Positions 51,585 through 60,317 are shown, counted from the stretch's first letter. The stretch is DNA of 64,000 bases from Streptomyces scopuliridis RB72 (GCF_000718095.1 NZ_JOEI01000040.1:52883-116882); one strand, 5' to 3'. Numbers and translations: made by a program. The notes: generated by a model not told the origin, from the sequence alone.

Positions 51585-53021
51585 TCAGCTCTCCTCGCCG
51601 GTCTTCACGGTGTGCAGCTGTCGCGCCACCTCGGCGATCGAGCCCGACAGGGACGGGTAGACCGTGAAGGCGTTCGCGATCTGCTCCACGGTCAGGTTGT
51701 TGTCGACCGCGAGCGCGATGGGATGGATCAACTCGCTGGCGCGCGGCGATACGACGACCCCGCCGACCACGATCCCGGTGCCGGGACGGGCGAAGATCTT
51801 GACGAAGCCGTCCCTGATGCCCTGCATCTTGGCGCGCGGGTTGCGCAGCAGCGGCAGCTTGACGACGCGCGCGTCGATCTTGCCGGCGTCGACGTCCGCC
51901 TGGCTGTAACCGACGGTGGCGATCTCCGGGTCGGTGAAGACGTTCGACGAGACGGTCTTGAGGTTGAGCGGGGCGACCGCGTCGCCCAGGAAGTGGTACA
52001 TCGCGATCCGGCCCTGCATGGCCGCGACCGAGGCGAGGGCGAAGATCCCGGTGACGTCACCGGCGGCGTAGACGCCGGGCGCGGAGGTACGGGAGACCCG
52101 GTCGGTCTTGATGTGGCCCGACTCCTTGACCAGGACGCCGGCCTCCTCCAGGCCCATCCCCGCGGTGTTGGGGATGGCGCCGACGGCCATCAGACAGTGC
52201 GTACCGGAGATGACGCGGCCGTCGGAGAGTGCCACCTCGACCCGGTCGCCGACCCGCTTGGCGGCCTCGGCGCGGGAGCGGGACATCACGTTCATGCCGC
52301 GGCGCCGGAAGACGTCCTCCAGCACGCCCGCGGCGTCCGGGTCCTCGCCGGGCAGTACGCGGTCACGGGAGGAGACGAGCGTCACCCGCGAGCCGAGCGC
52401 CTGGTAGGCACCGGCGAACTCGGCGCCGGTGACGCCGGAGCCGACCACGATCAGTTCCTCGGGCAGCTCGTCGAGGTCGTACACCTGCGTCCAGTTGAGG
52501 ATGCGCTCGCCGTCGGGCTGCGCGTCCGGGATCTCGCGGGGGTGCGCGCCGGTGGCGATCAGTACGGCGTCGGCGGTAAGCGACTCCTCGCTGCCGTCCG
52601 CGGCGGTCACGATCACCTGGCGCGAGCCGTCCACGGCCTGCCGTCCGTCGAGCCGCCCGCGCCCGCGCATGACACGCGCGCCGGCCCGGGTGACGGAGGC
52701 GGTGATGTCGTGCGACTGGGCGAGGGCGAGCCGCTTCACACGCCGGTTGACCTTGCCGAGATCGACCCCGACGACGCGGGCGGCCTGTTCCGAGGGAGTG
52801 TCGTCGGCGACGATGATGCCCAGCTCCTCGTACGAGGAGTCGAAGGTGGTCATCACCTCGGCCGTCGCGATGAGGGTCTTCGACGGCACGCAGTCGGTGA
52901 GCACCGACGCGCCGCCGAGTCCGTCGCAGTCGACGACGGTCACTTCCGCGCCGAGCTGGGCCCCTACCAGAGCCGCCTCGTAGCCGCCGGGGCCGCCACC
53001 GATGATCACGATCCGGGTCAC
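51585..53021 (-). CDS. lpdA: NAD(P)H-quinone dehydrogenase (LpdA-like flavoprotein disulfide reductase fold)
   Basis: 478 residues from GTG 53021. FAD-binding IVIIGGGPGGYEAALVGAQL opens the protein; GVYAAGDVTGIFALASVAAM is the second FAD site. At the redox-active region the sequence is GGASVLTDCVPSKTL: the first Cys of the classical CxxxxC is Ser, so it cannot be a lipoamide dehydrogenase. Mycobacterial LpdA has the same loss and is an NAD(P)H-dependent quinone reductase. The C-terminal dimer domain is complete. Role: quinone reduction and oxidative stress. Confidence 0.9.
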   Translation of the reverse strand: MTRIVIIGGGPGGYEAALVGAQLGAEVTVVDCDGLGGASVLTDCVPSKTLIATAEVMTTFDSSYEELGIIVADDTPSEQAARVVGVDLGKVNRRVKRLALAQSHDITASVTRAGARVMRGRGRLDGRQAVDGSRQVIVTAADGSEESLTADAVLIATGAHPREIPDAQPDGERILNWTQVYDLDELPEELIVVGSGVTGAEFAGAYQALGSRVTLVSSRDRVLPGEDPDAAGVLEDVFRRRGMNVMSRSRAEAAKRVGDRVEVALSDGRVISGTHCLMAVGAIPNTAGMGLEEAGVLVKESGHIKTDRVSRTSAPGVYAAGDVTGIFALASVAAMQGRIAMYHFLGDAVAPLNLKTVSSNVFTDPEIATVGYSQADVDAGKIDARVVKLPLLRNPRAKMQGIRDGFVKIFARPGTGIVVGGVVVSPRASELIHPIALAVDNNLTVEQIANAFTVYPSLSGSIAEVARQLHTVKTGEES

Positions 53022-53260
53022 GAAAAAGTCCGCCTCGCGTTGTCAACCCGGCCCGTCTGCCACCCCGGCCGGGGTTCCGGGGGAGCCCCGGGGGATGCAG
53101 TACGTACTCCATTGTCCCGCACGCTTCAAGTAGCGCCCCTCCGGGGTGCCACCGGCCCCCGGAGGAAGGTGACCGTCACGTTCCGGGTGCCGTCTTTCCG
53201 GAGGCGAACCGAGCCCTCAAAAAAGCAAGCCACGTCCGTACCTCCCGTACCCTCGACCCC

Positions 53261-53698
53261 ATGTCGCTCTACGCCGCGTACGCCGGCAACCTCGACGCGC
53301 GGCTGATGACCCGCCGCGCCCCGCACTCCCCGCTGCGCGGCACCGGCTGGCTCAACGGCTGGCGGCTGACCTTCGGCGGCGAGCAGATGGGCTGGGAGGG
53401 CGCGCTGGCCACCGTCGTGGAGGCGCCGCGTTCCCAGGTCTTCGTCGCGCTGTACGACATCGCCCCGATGGACGAGGACTCCATGGACCGCTGGGAGGGC
53501 GTGGGGCTCGACATCTACCGCCGTATGCGGGTACGGGTGCACACCCTGGACGGCGAGGAGCCGACCTGGATGTACGTCCTGAACGGCTACGAGGGTGGTC
53601 TCCCCTCGGCGCGCTATCTGGGCGAGCTGGCCGACGCCGCGGAGTCGGCGGGCGCCCCGCACGACTACGTGATGGAGCTGCGCAAGCGCCCCTGCTGA
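53261..53698 (+). CDS. Gamma-glutamylcyclotransferase-fold protein
   Basis: 145 residues: YAAYAGNLDARLMTRRAP matches the AYGSN-like substrate loop of the AIG2/GGCT family (here YAGNL), followed by GWLNGWRLTF, ALYDIAPMDEDSMDRWEG and YLGELADAAESAGAP. Such proteins cyclise gamma-glutamyl amines or amino acids; actinobacterial members' substrates are unknown. Small, soluble, monocistronic. Confidence 0.85.
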   Translation: MSLYAAYAGNLDARLMTRRAPHSPLRGTGWLNGWRLTFGGEQMGWEGALATVVEAPRSQVFVALYDIAPMDEDSMDRWEGVGLDIYRRMRVRVHTLDGEEPTWMYVLNGYEGGLPSARYLGELADAAESAGAPHDYVMELRKRPC

Positions 53699-53773
53699 CG
53701 GGAATGAACCGGGGAACGAACCGGCGGCGACCCGGGGGACAAACCCCGAAAGAACCGGACCGGAACCGGGGAA

Positions 53774-53794
53774 GCGGCGCACCGCCGCCGTTTT
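53774..53794 (+). terminator. Terminator after the GGCT-fold gene
   Basis: GCGGCG-CAC-CGCCGC followed by CGTTTT, a stem with a U-tract, rare in this genome, 75 bp beyond the stop. Confidence 0.55.
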
Positions 53795-53840
53795 CGTTGG
53801 AAACGACAACACAACGATGTCATGACCGTGCGACCATCAT

Positions 53841-53852
53841 CTACGCGCGTAG
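53841..53852. promoter_or_regulatory. Palindrome in the purine nucleoside phosphorylase promoter region
   Basis: CTACGCGCGTAG, a perfect 12-bp palindrome 25 bp upstream of the GTG, where a -10/-35 region would lie. It fits a dimeric repressor site. Regulator unknown; a DeoR-family regulator is encoded nearby. Confidence 0.5.
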
Positions 53853-53877
53853 GGCATGACCGGCTACCCTCATCCGC

Positions 53878-54705
53878 GTGAACGCATCTGTTATCCCGGC
53901 CAACGCCGACGGATCCGACCCCCTGGCCGCCGCCGACGCCGCCGCCACCCGCCTGCGCGAGCTGACCGGCGCCGAGACCCATGACGTCGCCCTGGTGATG
54001 GGCTCCGGCTGGGCACCGGCCGTCGACGCGCTCGGCGCACCCGAGGCGGAGTTCCCCGTAACCGAACTGCCCGGCTTCCCCCCGCCGGTCGTGGCCGGCC
54101 ACGGCGGCAGAATCCGCTCGTACCGGATCGCCGAGAAGCGCGCGCTGGTCTTCCTGGGGCGTACGCACTACTACGAGGGCCGCGGGGTCGCCGCCGTCGC
54201 GCACGGCGTACGTACCGCGGTCGCCGCGGGCTGCAAGACCGTCGTCCTGACCAACGGCTGCGGCGGACTGCGCGAGGGCATGCGACCCGGCCAGCCCGTG
54301 CTGATCAGCGACCACATCAATCTGACGGCCGTCTCCCCGATCGTCGGCGCCAACTTCGTGGATCTCACGGACTTGTACTCGCCGCGGCTGCGCGCGCTGT
54401 GCAAGGAGATCGACCCGGCCCTCGAAGAGGGGGTGTACGTGCAGTTCCCCGGCCCGCACTACGAGACGCCGGCCGAGATCAACATGGTCCGTGTCATGGG
54501 CGGCGACCTCGTCGGCATGTCCACCGTCCTGGAGGCCATCGCGGCCCGCGAGGCGGGCGCCGAGGTGCTCGGCATCTCGCTGGTCACGAACCTGGCCGCG
54601 GGCATCTCGGGCGAGCCGCTCAACCACGAGGAGGTCCTCCAGGCGGGACGCGACTCGGCCACCCAGATGGGCGCCCTGCTCGCCCAGGTGCTCGAACGCG
54701 TCTAG
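53878..54705 (+). CDS. Purine-nucleoside phosphorylase
   Basis: 275 residues from GTG 53878. [34 protein letters not shown] and [10 protein letters not shown] are the trimeric (PNP type I) signature regions; [16 protein letters not shown] and [12 protein letters not shown] follow. The enzyme splits inosine and guanosine nucleosides with phosphate to give free base and (deoxy)ribose 1-phosphate. The phosphosugar mutase 82 bp downstream would then process the sugar phosphate, forming a salvage pair. Confidence 0.93.
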   Translation: MNASVIPANADGSDPLAAADAAATRLRELTGAETHDVALVMGSGWAPAVDALGAPEAEFPVTELPGFPPPVVAGHGGRIRSYRIAEKRALVFLGRTHYYEGRGVAAVAHGVRTAVAAGCKTVVLTNGCGGLREGMRPGQPVLISDHINLTAVSPIVGANFVDLTDLYSPRLRALCKEIDPALEEGVYVQFPGPHYETPAEINMVRVMGGDLVGMSTVLEAIAAREAGAEVLGISLVTNLAAGISGEPLNHEEVLQAGRDSATQMGALLAQVLERV

Positions 54706-54787
54706 TGCCCCTCTGAGCCGGGAATGACATCCCGCCGGGGCCACGCCGTAGGCCCCGGCACCACAGCTACCAGGAGGTGCCCCCACC

Positions 54788-56452
54788 GTGCAGCAGGACG
54801 CCACGCATCAGGACCTCATCGCGCGGGCCAAGGCCTGGCAGGCCGAGGACCCCGACAGCGACACCCGCGAAGAACTCGGCAAGATCATCGACGCCGGGGA
54901 CACCGGCACACTGGCGGAACGGTTCGCCGGCACGCTCCAGTTCGGCACCGCCGGGCTGCGCGGCGAGCTGGGCGCCGGGCCCATGCGGATGAACCGCGCG
55001 GTCGTCATCCGCGCCGCGGCCGGCCTCGCCGCGTACCTCATCGCCCAAGGCCATGGTGACGGCCTGGTCGTCATCGGATACGACGCCCGCTACAAGTCCG
55101 CCGACTTCGCCAGGGACACCGCGGCCGTGATGACCGGCGCCGGGCTGCGCGCCGCCGTACTGCCCCGGCCGTTGCCGACGCCTGTACTGGCCTTCGCCGT
55201 ACGGCATCTCGGCGCCGTCGCGGGCGTGGAGGTCACCGCCAGCCACAACCCGCCCCAGGACAACGGCTACAAGGTCTATCTTGGCGGCGGCTCCCAGATC
55301 GTGCCGCCCGCCGACGGCGAGATCGCGGCCCGGATCGCCGCGGTCGGCCCGCTGGCCGGTGTGGCCCGGCCCGACGACGGCTGGGAGATCCTCGGCGACG
55401 AGGTTCTGACGGCGTATCTGGAACGTACGGACGCGGTCCTGACCCCCGGCACCCCCCGCACCGCGCGCGTCGTCCACACGGCGCTGCACGGCGTCGGTAC
55501 GGAAACCCTCCTGGCGGCCTTCGCGCGGGCCGGCTTCCCCGAGCCCGCGCTCGTGGCGGAGCAGGCCGAGCCCGATCCGGCCTTCCCGACCGTCGCGTTC
55601 CCGAACCCGGAAGAGCCGGGCGCGATGGATCTGGCCTTCGCCACCGCCCGGCGCGTACGGCCCGACCTGATCATCGCGAACGACCCGGACGCGGACCGCT
55701 GCGCCGTCGCCGTCCCCGACGACACGGCCGTCAGCGGCTGGCGGATGCTGACCGGCGACGAGGTCGGCGCGCTGCTCGCGGCCCATCTCGTCCACAAGGG
55801 CGCGACGGGCACCTTCGCCGAGTCGATCGTCTCGTCCTCGCTGCTCGGCCGGATCGCCGGGGCGGCGGAGCTCGGGTACGAGGAGACGCTGACCGGCTTC
55901 AAGTGGATCGCCCGCGTCGAGGGCCTGCGGTACGGATACGAGGAGGCGCTCGGCTACTGCGTCGACCCCGACGGCGTCCGCGACAAGGACGGCATCACGG
56001 CCGCGCTGCTGGTGGCGGAGCTGGCCTCCGAGCTCAAGGCCCAGGACCGCACGCTCAGCGACCTGCTGGACGATCTGGCCGTCACCCACGGCCTGCATGC
56101 CACGGACCAGCTCTCGGTCCGCGTCCAGGTCCTGTCCCTGATCACCGACGCGATGCGCCGCCTGCGCGAGAATCCGCCGAAGGAACTGGCCGGCCTGACC
56201 GTCGCCTCTACCGAGGACCTGACGCGCGGTACGGACACGCTCCCCCCGACGGACGGCCTCCGCTACCACCTGGAGGGCGCGTACCGTGCCCGCGTCATCG
56301 TCAGGCCGAGCGGCACCGAGCCCAAGCTCAAGTGCTACCTGGAGGTCGTGATCCCGGTCGAGGACGCGACGGCCCTGGCGACGGCACGGACCACGGCCAC
56401 GGCGACGCTGGCCGCGATGAAGCGCGACCTGGCAGCGGCGGCCGGCATCTGA
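54788..56452 (+). CDS. Phosphosugar mutase (phosphopento/phosphomannomutase family)
   Basis: 554 residues from GTG 54788 with AGGAGGTG upstream. FGTAGLRGELGAGPMRMN, the active Ser in VEVTASHNPPQDNGYK, the metal site IANDPDADRCAV and the C-terminal phosphate loop RPSGTEPKLKCYLEVV are intact. The alpha-D-phosphohexomutase family interconverts sugar 1- and 6- (or 5-) phosphates. Its position after PNP favours ribose/deoxyribose 1-phosphate to 5-phosphate, although it is often annotated phosphomannomutase. Confidence 0.92.
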   Translation: MQQDATHQDLIARAKAWQAEDPDSDTREELGKIIDAGDTGTLAERFAGTLQFGTAGLRGELGAGPMRMNRAVVIRAAAGLAAYLIAQGHGDGLVVIGYDARYKSADFARDTAAVMTGAGLRAAVLPRPLPTPVLAFAVRHLGAVAGVEVTASHNPPQDNGYKVYLGGGSQIVPPADGEIAARIAAVGPLAGVARPDDGWEILGDEVLTAYLERTDAVLTPGTPRTARVVHTALHGVGTETLLAAFARAGFPEPALVAEQAEPDPAFPTVAFPNPEEPGAMDLAFATARRVRPDLIIANDPDADRCAVAVPDDTAVSGWRMLTGDEVGALLAAHLVHKGATGTFAESIVSSSLLGRIAGAAELGYEETLTGFKWIARVEGLRYGYEEALGYCVDPDGVRDKDGITAALLVAELASELKAQDRTLSDLLDDLAVTHGLHATDQLSVRVQVLSLITDAMRRLRENPPKELAGLTVASTEDLTRGTDTLPPTDGLRYHLEGAYRARVIVRPSGTEPKLKCYLEVVIPVEDATALATARTTATATLAAMKRDLAAAAGI

Positions 56453-56542
56453 CCTGCCGACACGTGTAGGGCGTACCCCCAGCAGGGTCACGGACTTCGC
56501 AGGAATCCGACAGACGGTCCGCAGGTTCGGCGGGGGTACGCG

Positions 56543-56701
56543 GTGCAGGCGTTGAAGGCGTTACGTGCCGGGGGCCCCGAACAGGTGGGGCCCTACCGCC
56601 TCGTGGGCCGGCTCGGCTCCGGCGGCATGGGCAGCGTATTCCTGGGGCGGTCGCGGGGCGGGCGCACGGCAGCCGTCACTCGACCTGGAGCAGGTACGTG
56701 A
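56543..56701 (+). pseudogene. Serine/threonine protein kinase, N-terminal fragment
   Basis: GTG 56543 opens a 52-codon frame that reads QVGPYRLVGRLGSGGMGSVF then LGRSRGGRTAAV, the P-loop of Hanks-type kinases of streptomycetes, and then diverges and stops. The next expected Lys (in VAVKV) is replaced. Only the glycine loop remains, so it is inactive debris. Confidence 0.8.
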
Positions 56702-56790
56702 CCAGCGCGCCTACCTGGTCCGGATCACGACCCGCCAGGCGCGCAACCCAGAGCGCTCAGCCCCGCCAGGTGAACTGCTCACTCGCCGGA
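56673..56790 (+). pseudogene. Fragment of a SigJ-type ECF sigma factor
   Basis: In a different frame from the kinase fragment and overlapping it, the plus strand reads LDLEQVRDQRAYLVRITTRQ then ARN. In ECF41/SigJ-like sigma factors the region 2 end reads like VRDPRAYLVRITTRQALNRL. Only this short helix is left, with no start and no region 4. It shows that the mosaic joins two unrelated genes. Confidence 0.5.
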
Positions 56791-56880
56791 TGAAGTGCTC
56801 AGACTTCCGACGCAGGAGATCGCACCGGAGACGGAGCGTAAATGTTCACGCAGGCCCCCGGCAACAGTCGGGGACCTCTG

Positions 56881-57402
56881 TCAGGCACGGGCCCGCCGGG
56901 CCGGACAGGGAAGGTCGGGAGCAGCGCGGTTCGGAGAGCACGTCACCAGCGCGACCGAGTGGAAGACAGTGCCTTTCAGGTAGTGGCCAAGGGATACGTC
57001 TCCTCCCCACGTCAGACGCTCGACTGCGGCCTTCACCAGCACAACCAGCCGCGTCGCTTCCCGATCCTCCTCAGAGGCGAACCGAGGTGAGTACTGGGCG
57101 AGTTGGAGGCCGAGCCATTCGCCGGCTCCATTGGGTTCCTCCCATGTCCCGAGGATCACGGACGGCGGTTTCATGAGCCAGTGCGCTGTCTGGATCGGGG
57201 GAACGTCAGAAGTCGGGAACACGGCCACGGCTTCCCTGTACCGGTCGACTACCTCCTTCTCGCTGGTCGCGGTCGGGGCCTGGCTGGGCGGTCTGCGAAT
57301 GCTCTCACTGTCGAACGTCTTCTTCTCTCCGAGCCATGCGTAGCCGTGGTGGTGCACTGCTGCTCCGTTCCGAGAGACGGCGACGGCCCCACCCGTCGGC
57401 AT
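56881..57402 (-). CDS. Conserved hypothetical protein
   Basis: 173 residues. Clear conserved stretch: YREAVAVFPTSDVPPIQTAH, LMKPPSVILGTWEEPNGAGE, WLGLQLAQYSPRF, VERLTWGGDVSLGHYL. The N-terminal 25 residues are less conserved and the start could be internal. No membrane segment. Genes of this type occur in streptomycetes near XRE/DUF397 genes; function unknown. Base composition resembles the accessory region. Confidence 0.65.
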   Translation of the reverse strand: MPTGGAVAVSRNGAAVHHHGYAWLGEKKTFDSESIRRPPSQAPTATSEKEVVDRYREAVAVFPTSDVPPIQTAHWLMKPPSVILGTWEEPNGAGEWLGLQLAQYSPRFASEEDREATRLVVLVKAAVERLTWGGDVSLGHYLKGTVFHSVALVTCSPNRAAPDLPCPARRARA

Positions 57403-57437
57403 GAGGGCAGGGCCGTCAGTTCAGGTGGTGCTGTGGG

Positions 57438-57662
57438 TCAGGCCGAAAGGTCGAAGCGCGCAGGGTCGATGCCCGCCGCGCCCAGCTCCGCCGTGGTAAA
57501 GCGCAGCGGCTCGGCGTCCGGGCGCTTGCTGTCGCCCATGGCCCACGCGTCCGGCCCGATCTTTGCGAGGGTCACGCACGCCTCCCCGTCCGGATGGGTA
57601 TTGCCGCCGCAAGCCTTCGAGAACTCCGCTCCCTCGATCGAGAGCCTGTACAGGTCGGTCAT
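57438..57662 (-). CDS. DUF397 protein (AbaA/WhiJ-module small regulator), copy 1
   Basis: 74 residues: YRLSIEGAEFSKACGGNTHP then GEACVTLAKIGPDAWAMGDS and LRFTTAELGAAG. DUF397 proteins are small, partner the neighbouring DUF5753-containing XRE regulators, and may act as their antagonists. The XRE gene is 0.7 kb upstream. The W-x-K-S-S-x-S motif seen in other DUF397 proteins is here FSKAC, a variant. Confidence 0.85.
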   Translation of the reverse strand: MTDLYRLSIEGAEFSKACGGNTHPDGEACVTLAKIGPDAWAMGDSKRPDAEPLRFTTAELGAAGIDPARFDLSA

Positions 57663-57754
57663 CGTTGTGTCCTTCCTGATCTGCTGACGGCCCAGAGAGG
57701 GCCGTCCCCCGCCCGTAGCGGACGGAAGTCTTGGAGGTGGGTGCCCCGGGCTTC

Positions 57755-57825
57755 CCTGGACGAGTAAGTCCGAAGCAGCGTCGTCCGCCCCCGGGCAGAC
57801 GGGACTTCGGACTTACTCGTCCAGG
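57755..57825. repeat. 21-bp perfect inverted repeat with 29-bp spacer
   Basis: Left arm 57755-57775 begins CCTGGACGAGTAAG; right arm 57805-57825 is its exact reverse complement. The spacer (57776-57804) is GC-rich. The element lies in the 227-bp gap upstream of the DUF397 gene and downstream of two small genes. It looks like a strong terminator/attenuator or the ends of a small excised element. Confidence 0.8.
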
Positions 57826-57888
57826 TCCGAAGCGATGCGCTCACCGCCCAGGGCGGTACCCGGCCAAGGGGCGGATTCCGCGAGTCCG

Positions 57889-58107
57889 TCAGTGCGCCGA
57901 GGGCAACCGCGGCGCCTCAGCGATCTGCTGCACCACGTCAGCCGGAAGCATCCCGAGATGCACGTAGGGCTGGCCGGTGTGCGTCACCGTGGGATGTAAG
58001 CCGCTCCATGAGGACTCGGGAACGCCGAGGGCAGACAGAGCGGCCCGTATCGCTGCCGTGGCGTCAGTGGCCCGGGTACGGCCGTCTCTCCATGTCTGCA
58101 TGTCCAT
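57889..58107 (-). CDS. Small hypothetical protein
   Basis: 72 residues from ATG 58107, whose A is shared with the TGA of the upstream small gene (TGATG coupling). Sequence: MDMQTWRDGRTRATDATAAI then RAALSALGVPESSWSGLHPT and VTHTGQPYVHLGMLPAD. It looks like a small two-helix regulator. No function known. Longer ATG at 58137 is possible but overlaps the partner gene. Confidence 0.6.
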   Translation of the reverse strand: MDMQTWRDGRTRATDATAAIRAALSALGVPESSWSGLHPTVTHTGQPYVHLGMLPADVVQQIAEAPRLPSAH

Positions 58108-58298
58108 CACGCCGCAGCCGCTTTCCGAGTGGGGCATTCCCCCGAGTGCCGGTAGACCACGACTGGCGGTCCCGAAGCACGCTCGATGGTTCCCCGGCGC
58201 ACGGGGTCGAGAGGCTTAACCTCCCGCAGGCAGGCCGAACACTTGTGTCCCGGGGGCGCGTAGGTCACGTACTCCCACTCGTCCGTCCTGGTTGCCAT
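58107..58298 (-). CDS. Small zinc-ribbon-like hypothetical protein
   Basis: 63 residues from ATG 58298. HKCSACLREVKPLDPVRRGT and HSGECPTRK supply three Cys and two His in a CxxC...HxxxC spacing, so it may bind zinc. Coupled to the following small gene by TGATG. Function unknown. Confidence 0.55.
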   Translation of the reverse strand: MATRTDEWEYVTYAPPGHKCSACLREVKPLDPVRRGTIERASGPPVVVYRHSGECPTRKAAAA

Positions 58299-58363
58299 TG
58301 CGCACCCCTTCACCGCCGCTTGCGTGCATCAGCGGCCATAGTGTCCGGGCAAGGGTCCAGGTT

Positions 58364-59215
58364 CTAGTCGGTTTCCTGTTCGCGCAAAATCTCGTCCCGG
58401 ATACCCTCGATCAGGGCCCGCATCTCGCCACCTGAAACGGCAGTCCCGCTGAATCCTTCGAACTTGGATGCGTACAGGGAAATGTCCCTGGGGTCCGTCA
58501 CCACCGTTTCCGCATGAACAGTCTCAACGGTCACCGTGCGGTCATCCTTGATAGAGAACGAGTGGCCCGGAAAATCCGTCTGAGGAGTGGACAACGTAAT
58601 GATCCTGATGTCCACGTCAGGTAGCCGAGAGATAGAAATCAATCGATCAAGCTGCCCAACCATCATCAGGGGCGGAAGAATGCGCCACCGAAGGACCGAT
58701 TCCGTGATGATGAATCGGAACGTCTTCCCTTCGGAGTACAAGATGTTTTGTCGTGCCAGTCTCGCACCGATGGTGCGCTCTAGCTGCGCTTCCGTCAGGT
58801 CCCTCCGGGCGAAGACTGCCCGAATATACTCGGGAGTCTGGAGCAGACCGGGAATTAGCGATGGTTGAAACAGGCGCAGCAGGGTTGTTTGTGATTCGAG
58901 AGCTTGCACCTGTTGTTGTTTACGACTGTACCCGAGCCGTCGAATAAGCCGCCACGCCGTGGCCTCCGTTGCCGCCTCTCTGGCGGCAGCCATGTACTCG
59001 GCCTTGACCTCGTCGGATACACCTATGGCCGTGAGGATGCAGTCAACGTCCGTGACACTCGGAGCTGCGTTCCCGTTCTCAATCTTGGACAGCTTGGAAC
59101 GAGACATAGCAGCGCCACGGGCGACCGCTTTCGCCTCCAGTCCGGAGCACTCCCGCAGTTCCCGCAGCGCTGACCCAAGGCTAGATTTGATCACTCGCCG
59201 TACTTTGTCCACCAT
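58364..59215 (-). CDS. XRE-family regulator with DUF5753 domain, module 1
   Basis: 283 residues. XRE helix-turn-helix: ELRECSGLEAKAVARGAAM then SRSKLSKIENGNAAPSVTDV. The DUF5753 domain includes PSLIPGLLQTPEYIRAVFAR and the C-terminal FSGTAVSGGEMRALIEGI. GC is visibly lower than the chromosome average, a sign of acquisition. It overlaps the DUF6879 gene by 25 bp. This is the DNA-binding member of a WhiJ/AbaA-like module. Confidence 0.88.
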   Translation of the reverse strand: MVDKVRRVIKSSLGSALRELRECSGLEAKAVARGAAMSRSKLSKIENGNAAPSVTDVDCILTAIGVSDEVKAEYMAAAREAATEATAWRLIRRLGYSRKQQQVQALESQTTLLRLFQPSLIPGLLQTPEYIRAVFARRDLTEAQLERTIGARLARQNILYSEGKTFRFIITESVLRWRILPPLMMVGQLDRLISISRLPDVDIRIITLSTPQTDFPGHSFSIKDDRTVTVETVHAETVVTDPRDISLYASKFEGFSGTAVSGGEMRALIEGIRDEILREQETD

Positions 59216-59718
59216 TCAGAGAACGGCACAGCCTGAGCCATTGCCGTGTCTCTGTACGTCAAGAATCGGGCGAGCTGATCCTCTTCGAGGAAATCGACCC
59301 CCAGGTACTTACCCTCCGCGTCGTACTTCATGGCGCCGATGACCTGCTCATCGAACAGCCAGTAATCCGGAGCGTCCGAAATCGGGTTCTCTTGGCTCGT
59401 GGTGTCCAAGATGAAGAACTCTTCCCCGGCCTGCATATTGCGCCGGTAGCCCCAGGAAAGTTCGAACCGCAGGTAGTCGGTAAGCGGACGGGCGAGGATG
59501 TGGACGCGGTAGATTCTCTTCCCCGATTGGACCGCGTTCCCGACGGTCGTCATCCAGCCAGCCGTCTTGTAGTCCTCGGGCTGCGGCTCACCGGCAAGGA
59601 ATGCCTGATAGGCATCAACACCACCCGACTTGCTGTAATCGTCCAGGGTCTCCAGCCGGAATGCCTCCCGACCGAAGTCCTTGAACCAATCCCCCAGCGT
59701 CTTAGATGAGGTTGTCAC
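59191..59718 (-). CDS. DUF6879 family protein
   Basis: 175 residues: LGDWFKDFGREAFRLETLDD and YKTAGWMTTVGNAVQSGKRI with FDEQVIGAMKYDAEGKYLG match the DUF6879 proteins encoded beside DUF5753 XRE genes. Alpha/beta, soluble, many aromatic residues. Function unknown, possibly a ligand or toxin-like partner. Overlaps both neighbours, so one operon. Confidence 0.85.
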   Translation of the reverse strand: MTTSSKTLGDWFKDFGREAFRLETLDDYSKSGGVDAYQAFLAGEPQPEDYKTAGWMTTVGNAVQSGKRIYRVHILARPLTDYLRFELSWGYRRNMQAGEEFFILDTTSQENPISDAPDYWLFDEQVIGAMKYDAEGKYLGVDFLEEDQLARFLTYRDTAMAQAVPFSEWWTKYGE

Positions 59719-59893
59719 GTACAGCCTTTCGGATGAGCTCGACAGGGATTTCCACCAGGGTTTCGTGAGCTGGAATCTCCAGCCCGTGGTCGGCCACCTT
59801 GTCCCCCTGGATGGCCAGCGTTCCCCGGTCCGTTGCGTAGACAGTCGGGCACTCGCCCTCGTCGCACTCGCCCACCAGTCGTGTCAGCTTCAC
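59702..59893 (-). CDS. Small partner protein of the DUF6879/XRE module
   Basis: 63 residues: MKLTRLVGECDEGECPTVYA then TDRGTLAIQGDKVADHGLEI and PAHETLVEIPVELIRKAV. CxxGEC may bind metal. It is the first gene of the minus-strand operon and overlaps the DUF6879 gene by 17 bp. Function unknown; the same small protein usually accompanies DUF6879. Confidence 0.75.
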   Translation of the reverse strand: MKLTRLVGECDEGECPTVYATDRGTLAIQGDKVADHGLEIPAHETLVEIPVELIRKAVRDNLI

Positions 59894-60079
59894 AGCCTGC
59901 CCCCCTTTCGTCGGGTGTTGCGTCCAATGCTCTCGGGCCTCACCGCGCGGAACAAGAGGTTCGAGTTTCCGTAACTGGAAACCGCTCGGCAGCCCTGCCC
60001 GGCATCGCCCGCACGCTCGGCGGTAGGCGGTCCCGTGACCCTAGGAGCGTCGGACAGCCGACGACACGCCGCTGGTGAC

Positions 60080-60260
60080 CGCGGTGCGGCAGCCCTGAGC
60101 CTCTTACGTGACTGGGACGAACGCCGGGTTGTTGCCCGGCGGCTCCTGCACGACAAGACCATCAACACGACGGACCGCGTCGCGGGGCTCCTCGCGCTGC
60201 TCTACGCGCAGAGGGCCAGCGACATTCGTCGCCTGACGACCGATCGCGTCAGATACATAT
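60080..60260 (+). pseudogene. Tyrosine-recombinase-like fragment
   Basis: Within 59894-60385 there is no intact gene. The plus frame over 60080-60240 reads LLRDWDERRVVARRLLHDKT then NTTDRVAGLLALLYAQRASD and IRRLTTDRV. This is the pattern of the catalytic-core start of actinobacterial integrase-like recombinases (RVAG..LLLYAQ..SRIxxLTTDxV). Start and Arg-His-Tyr box are absent, and similarity ends at 60250. Confidence 0.45.
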
Positions 60261-60289
60261 CGGGAGCGAGTCCGCCTTCCACGTGGAAT

Positions 60290-60317
60290 AGCCCCGGATT
60301 GCGCGTGATCCGGGGCT
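60290..60317. terminator. Hairpin upstream of the second regulatory module
   Basis: A 10-bp perfect stem, AGCCCCGGAT / ATCCGGGGCT, 8-nt loop, 69 bp beyond the minus-strand stop at 60386. Confidence 0.8.
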
